From NCBI GenBank assembly GCA_963926475.1, contig CAWUXE010000009.1:1-64000 (forward strand): a DNA stretch of 64,000 nt, written 5' to 3'. Below, in pieces: positions 63,010-64,000 of the stretch. Both the position numbers and the translations under genes were made by a program. The notes beneath the pieces were generated by a model. The model worked only from the letters and a program-made list of their open reading frames with translations. It was not told the DNA's origin and did not search any database. Position 1 is the first letter of the stretch; the number at the start of each line of letters is the position of its first letter. Source of the DNA: UBA2040 sp002384725. Its GTDB lineage: Bacteria > Bacteroidota > Bacteroidia > Flavobacteriales_D > Crocinitomicaceae.

Positions 63010-63011
63010 AC

Positions 63012-63206
63012 CTAAACATGAACTCTTTCGAAAGCTCTTGAAATAATATTCGGGTATTTTCCTCCAAATTCTACAATACACCACATTTTAAAACTTTTAA
63101 GTTCCTCTGTGTCCGAAATCCAAGTGAGCGCTTTGTTCAATTCCTTTTGAAATAGAATTCTATCGAAACTTACATTGCTCAGGATTTTCTTTGTTAGTTC
63201 TAACAT
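63012..63206 (-). CDS. Small conserved hypothetical protein
   Basis: Start chosen at the ATG 63206 (64 residues): LELTKKILSNVSFDRILFQK, then ELNKALTWISDTEELKSFKM and WCIVEFGGKYPNIISRAFER. I recall similar 60-70 residue proteins in Bacteroidota (pattern LxLAKxILxKVSFDxxLFxKELxKA...WLxxEE), which supports a real gene. It looks helical, soluble and has one Cys-Trp pair. No function is known. It is convergent with the biotin carrier gene, with 2 nt between the stops. The open frame back to 63290 is less likely. Confidence 0.65.
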   Translation of the reverse strand: MLELTKKILSNVSFDRILFQKELNKALTWISDTEELKSFKMWCIVEFGGKYPNIISRAFERVHV

Positions 63207-63325
63207 TTCGGATCGTGTTTTTAGGGTTGCCCTAAAGTAACGCAATCTTCTTAATCCTACTTGAAAAAAAATCCTAAAGTTTTCAAACATCCAAATTTCA
63301 TGGTGTGCAAAACCTGTTCAAAACA

Positions 63326-63354
63326 AAACCCCTCTACCATAAGCAAAGGGGTTT
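63326..63354 (-). terminator. Terminator of the Omp28-like gene
   Basis: AAACCCCT and AGGGGTTT form a perfect 8-bp stem around a 13-nt loop; on the minus strand it is followed by TGTTTTG. It lies 21 nt past the stop at 63375. Confidence 0.65.
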
Positions 63355-63374
63355 AACAAAAGGGTTTAATTCCG

Positions 63375-64000
63375 TTAAATAAATTTCTTCTTGATGACTT
63401 GGTATATTTCGTTGGTTACTTTGTCAAAAACGTAGATTAATAGGTGAGAATTTTCAGCAGTGTAATCTGCCGGAATCTTTAAAGAATAGTCATAATAGTA
63501 TTTACCATTGGTGTTCAAATACTCGTTATCAATTTTTTGCCCAAACATATCACCATTTACATGAAATTTCAGAAGATCGCGGTGCACGTAATCTTGGATA
63601 TCACCTAATTGCCAATCTTTTTGTGGCTTGACTATGGAGTCCTCATAAAAGGCAACAACTACGCGCAATTCATTCGTTATTGGAATAACGGGTTCAACCT
63701 CAATATGAATAAATGCCCCGTTTGTGGAAGGGAAATAATTTACAAGGGCTTGCAGCTTAACACGCAAGTCGTTCGCAGAAATAATTGAGGTGGCCTTATT
63801 TGCCCACTCATTTTTATCCGAGCTAATTTGGCCCGATGTACTTTCAAATCTACTTACATTTCCAGAAGGATTTCCCGTAAATCCATTTCCAGGTAATTCC
63901 CCAAAAAATCCACCAATTTGTGAGCTTACTGAATTTGTAAAGTCATATTCAAAATATGGCGAAGAGGTCGATTGAAAGCTATTCGGTAAAACGTTGTAAG
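63375..64000 (-). CDS. Omp28-like outer-membrane protein, partial (5' end outside window)
   Basis: The frame is open from the window edge to the stop at 63375, about 207 residues; there is no stop between 63768 and 63998. Features are NEWANKATSIISANDLRVKL and QALVNYFPSTNGAFIHIEVE, then LRVVVAFYEDSIVKPQKDW and DIQDYVHRDLLKFHVNGDMF. The strand pattern and the DYVHxxxL motif match the C-terminal half of Omp28-type proteins, surface-associated in Bacteroidota. The N-terminal thioredoxin-like half and lipobox would lie beyond base 64000. A terminator follows the stop. Confidence 0.75.
   Translation of the reverse strand, partial: YNVLPNSFQSTSSPYFEYDFTNSVSSQIGGFFGELPGNGFTGNPSGNVSRFESTSGQISSDKNEWANKATSIISANDLRVKLQALVNYFPSTNGAFIHIEVEPVIPITNELRVVVAFYEDSIVKPQKDWQLGDIQDYVHRDLLKFHVNGDMFGQKIDNEYLNTNGKYYYDYSLKIPADYTAENSHLLIYVFDKVTNEIYQVIKKKFI

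Noticed and set aside
1..64000. tRNA, rRNA or other structured RNA genes, riboswitches, prophage or transposase genes
   Set aside because: I looked in all gaps between genes on both strands and saw no cloverleaf, conserved aptamer, integrase or transposase; a covariance-model search would be needed to exclude small RNAs.

Overview
The window looks like a chromosomal segment of a Bacteroidota bacterium, most likely Flavobacteriales and close to the Crocinitomicaceae/Fluviicola type. The evidence is: several secreted proteins with C-terminal type IX secretion (T9SS) sorting domains; promoters of the Bacteroidota type (-7 box TAnnTTTG, often on the strand of the gene just upstream of its start); no Shine-Dalgarno sequences; families largely confined to this phylum (DUF4837, DUF5723-like and Omp28-like proteins); and an ATP synthase operon without the beta/epsilon genes. 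Base composition is even and AT-rich. I see no insertion sequence, prophage, CRISPR array, tRNA or rRNA gene.

Layout. 1-9.4 kb: tail of a T9SS cargo protein, metG, a truncated DUF2892-like reading frame behind an Fnr-like palindrome, a membrane pyrophosphatase with an unusual cysteine-rich tail, a thioredoxin, saccharopine dehydrogenase, a lipoprotein and a cation/proton antiporter. 9.4-16 kb: an ALDH7-type dehydrogenase (with saccharopine dehydrogenase it makes two steps of lysine breakdown) and an outer-membrane barrel/TPR pair. 16-22 kb: ftsE, a small lipoprotein, an aminotransferase/omega-amidase pair and a T9SS cargo protein. 22-32 kb: an acyltransferase joined to a very large orphan NtrY-like histidine kinase, udk, a redoxin/trypsin-like protease pair, an ALDH8-type dehydrogenase and a Sco protein. 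32-38 kb: M42 and M36 peptidases and radA. 37.6-44.4 kb: a tight seven-gene operon, tatA-gatA-mltD-DUF4837-GT2-GT9-membrane protein. 44.5-49.4 kb: infB, and rimP-nusA. 49.4-53.8 kb: a patch of gene decay. 53.9-60 kb: miaE and atpBEFHAG. 60-64 kb: an M1 aminopeptidase, a biotin carrier protein, a small conserved protein and the 3' part of an Omp28-like gene.

Most of the window is housekeeping. The points I judge most worth following are: (1) a strong intrinsic-terminator hairpin between a near-consensus promoter and the start codon of rimP-nusA, which would be an attenuator in front of a gene for a termination factor; (2) three damaged genes within 4.4 kb (49.4-53.8 kb), two of them broken by a single in-frame stop; (3) a 90-residue, 12-cysteine tail on the membrane pyrophosphatase; (4) a near-perfect 22-bp inverted repeat centred between two divergent promoters at 17.2 kb; (5) several -7 boxes only 3-5 nt from start codons, which predict leaderless mRNAs; (6) hairpins in the atpE-atpF and atpA-atpG gaps.

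All functional calls come from reading motifs and remembered family features. No database search was possible.
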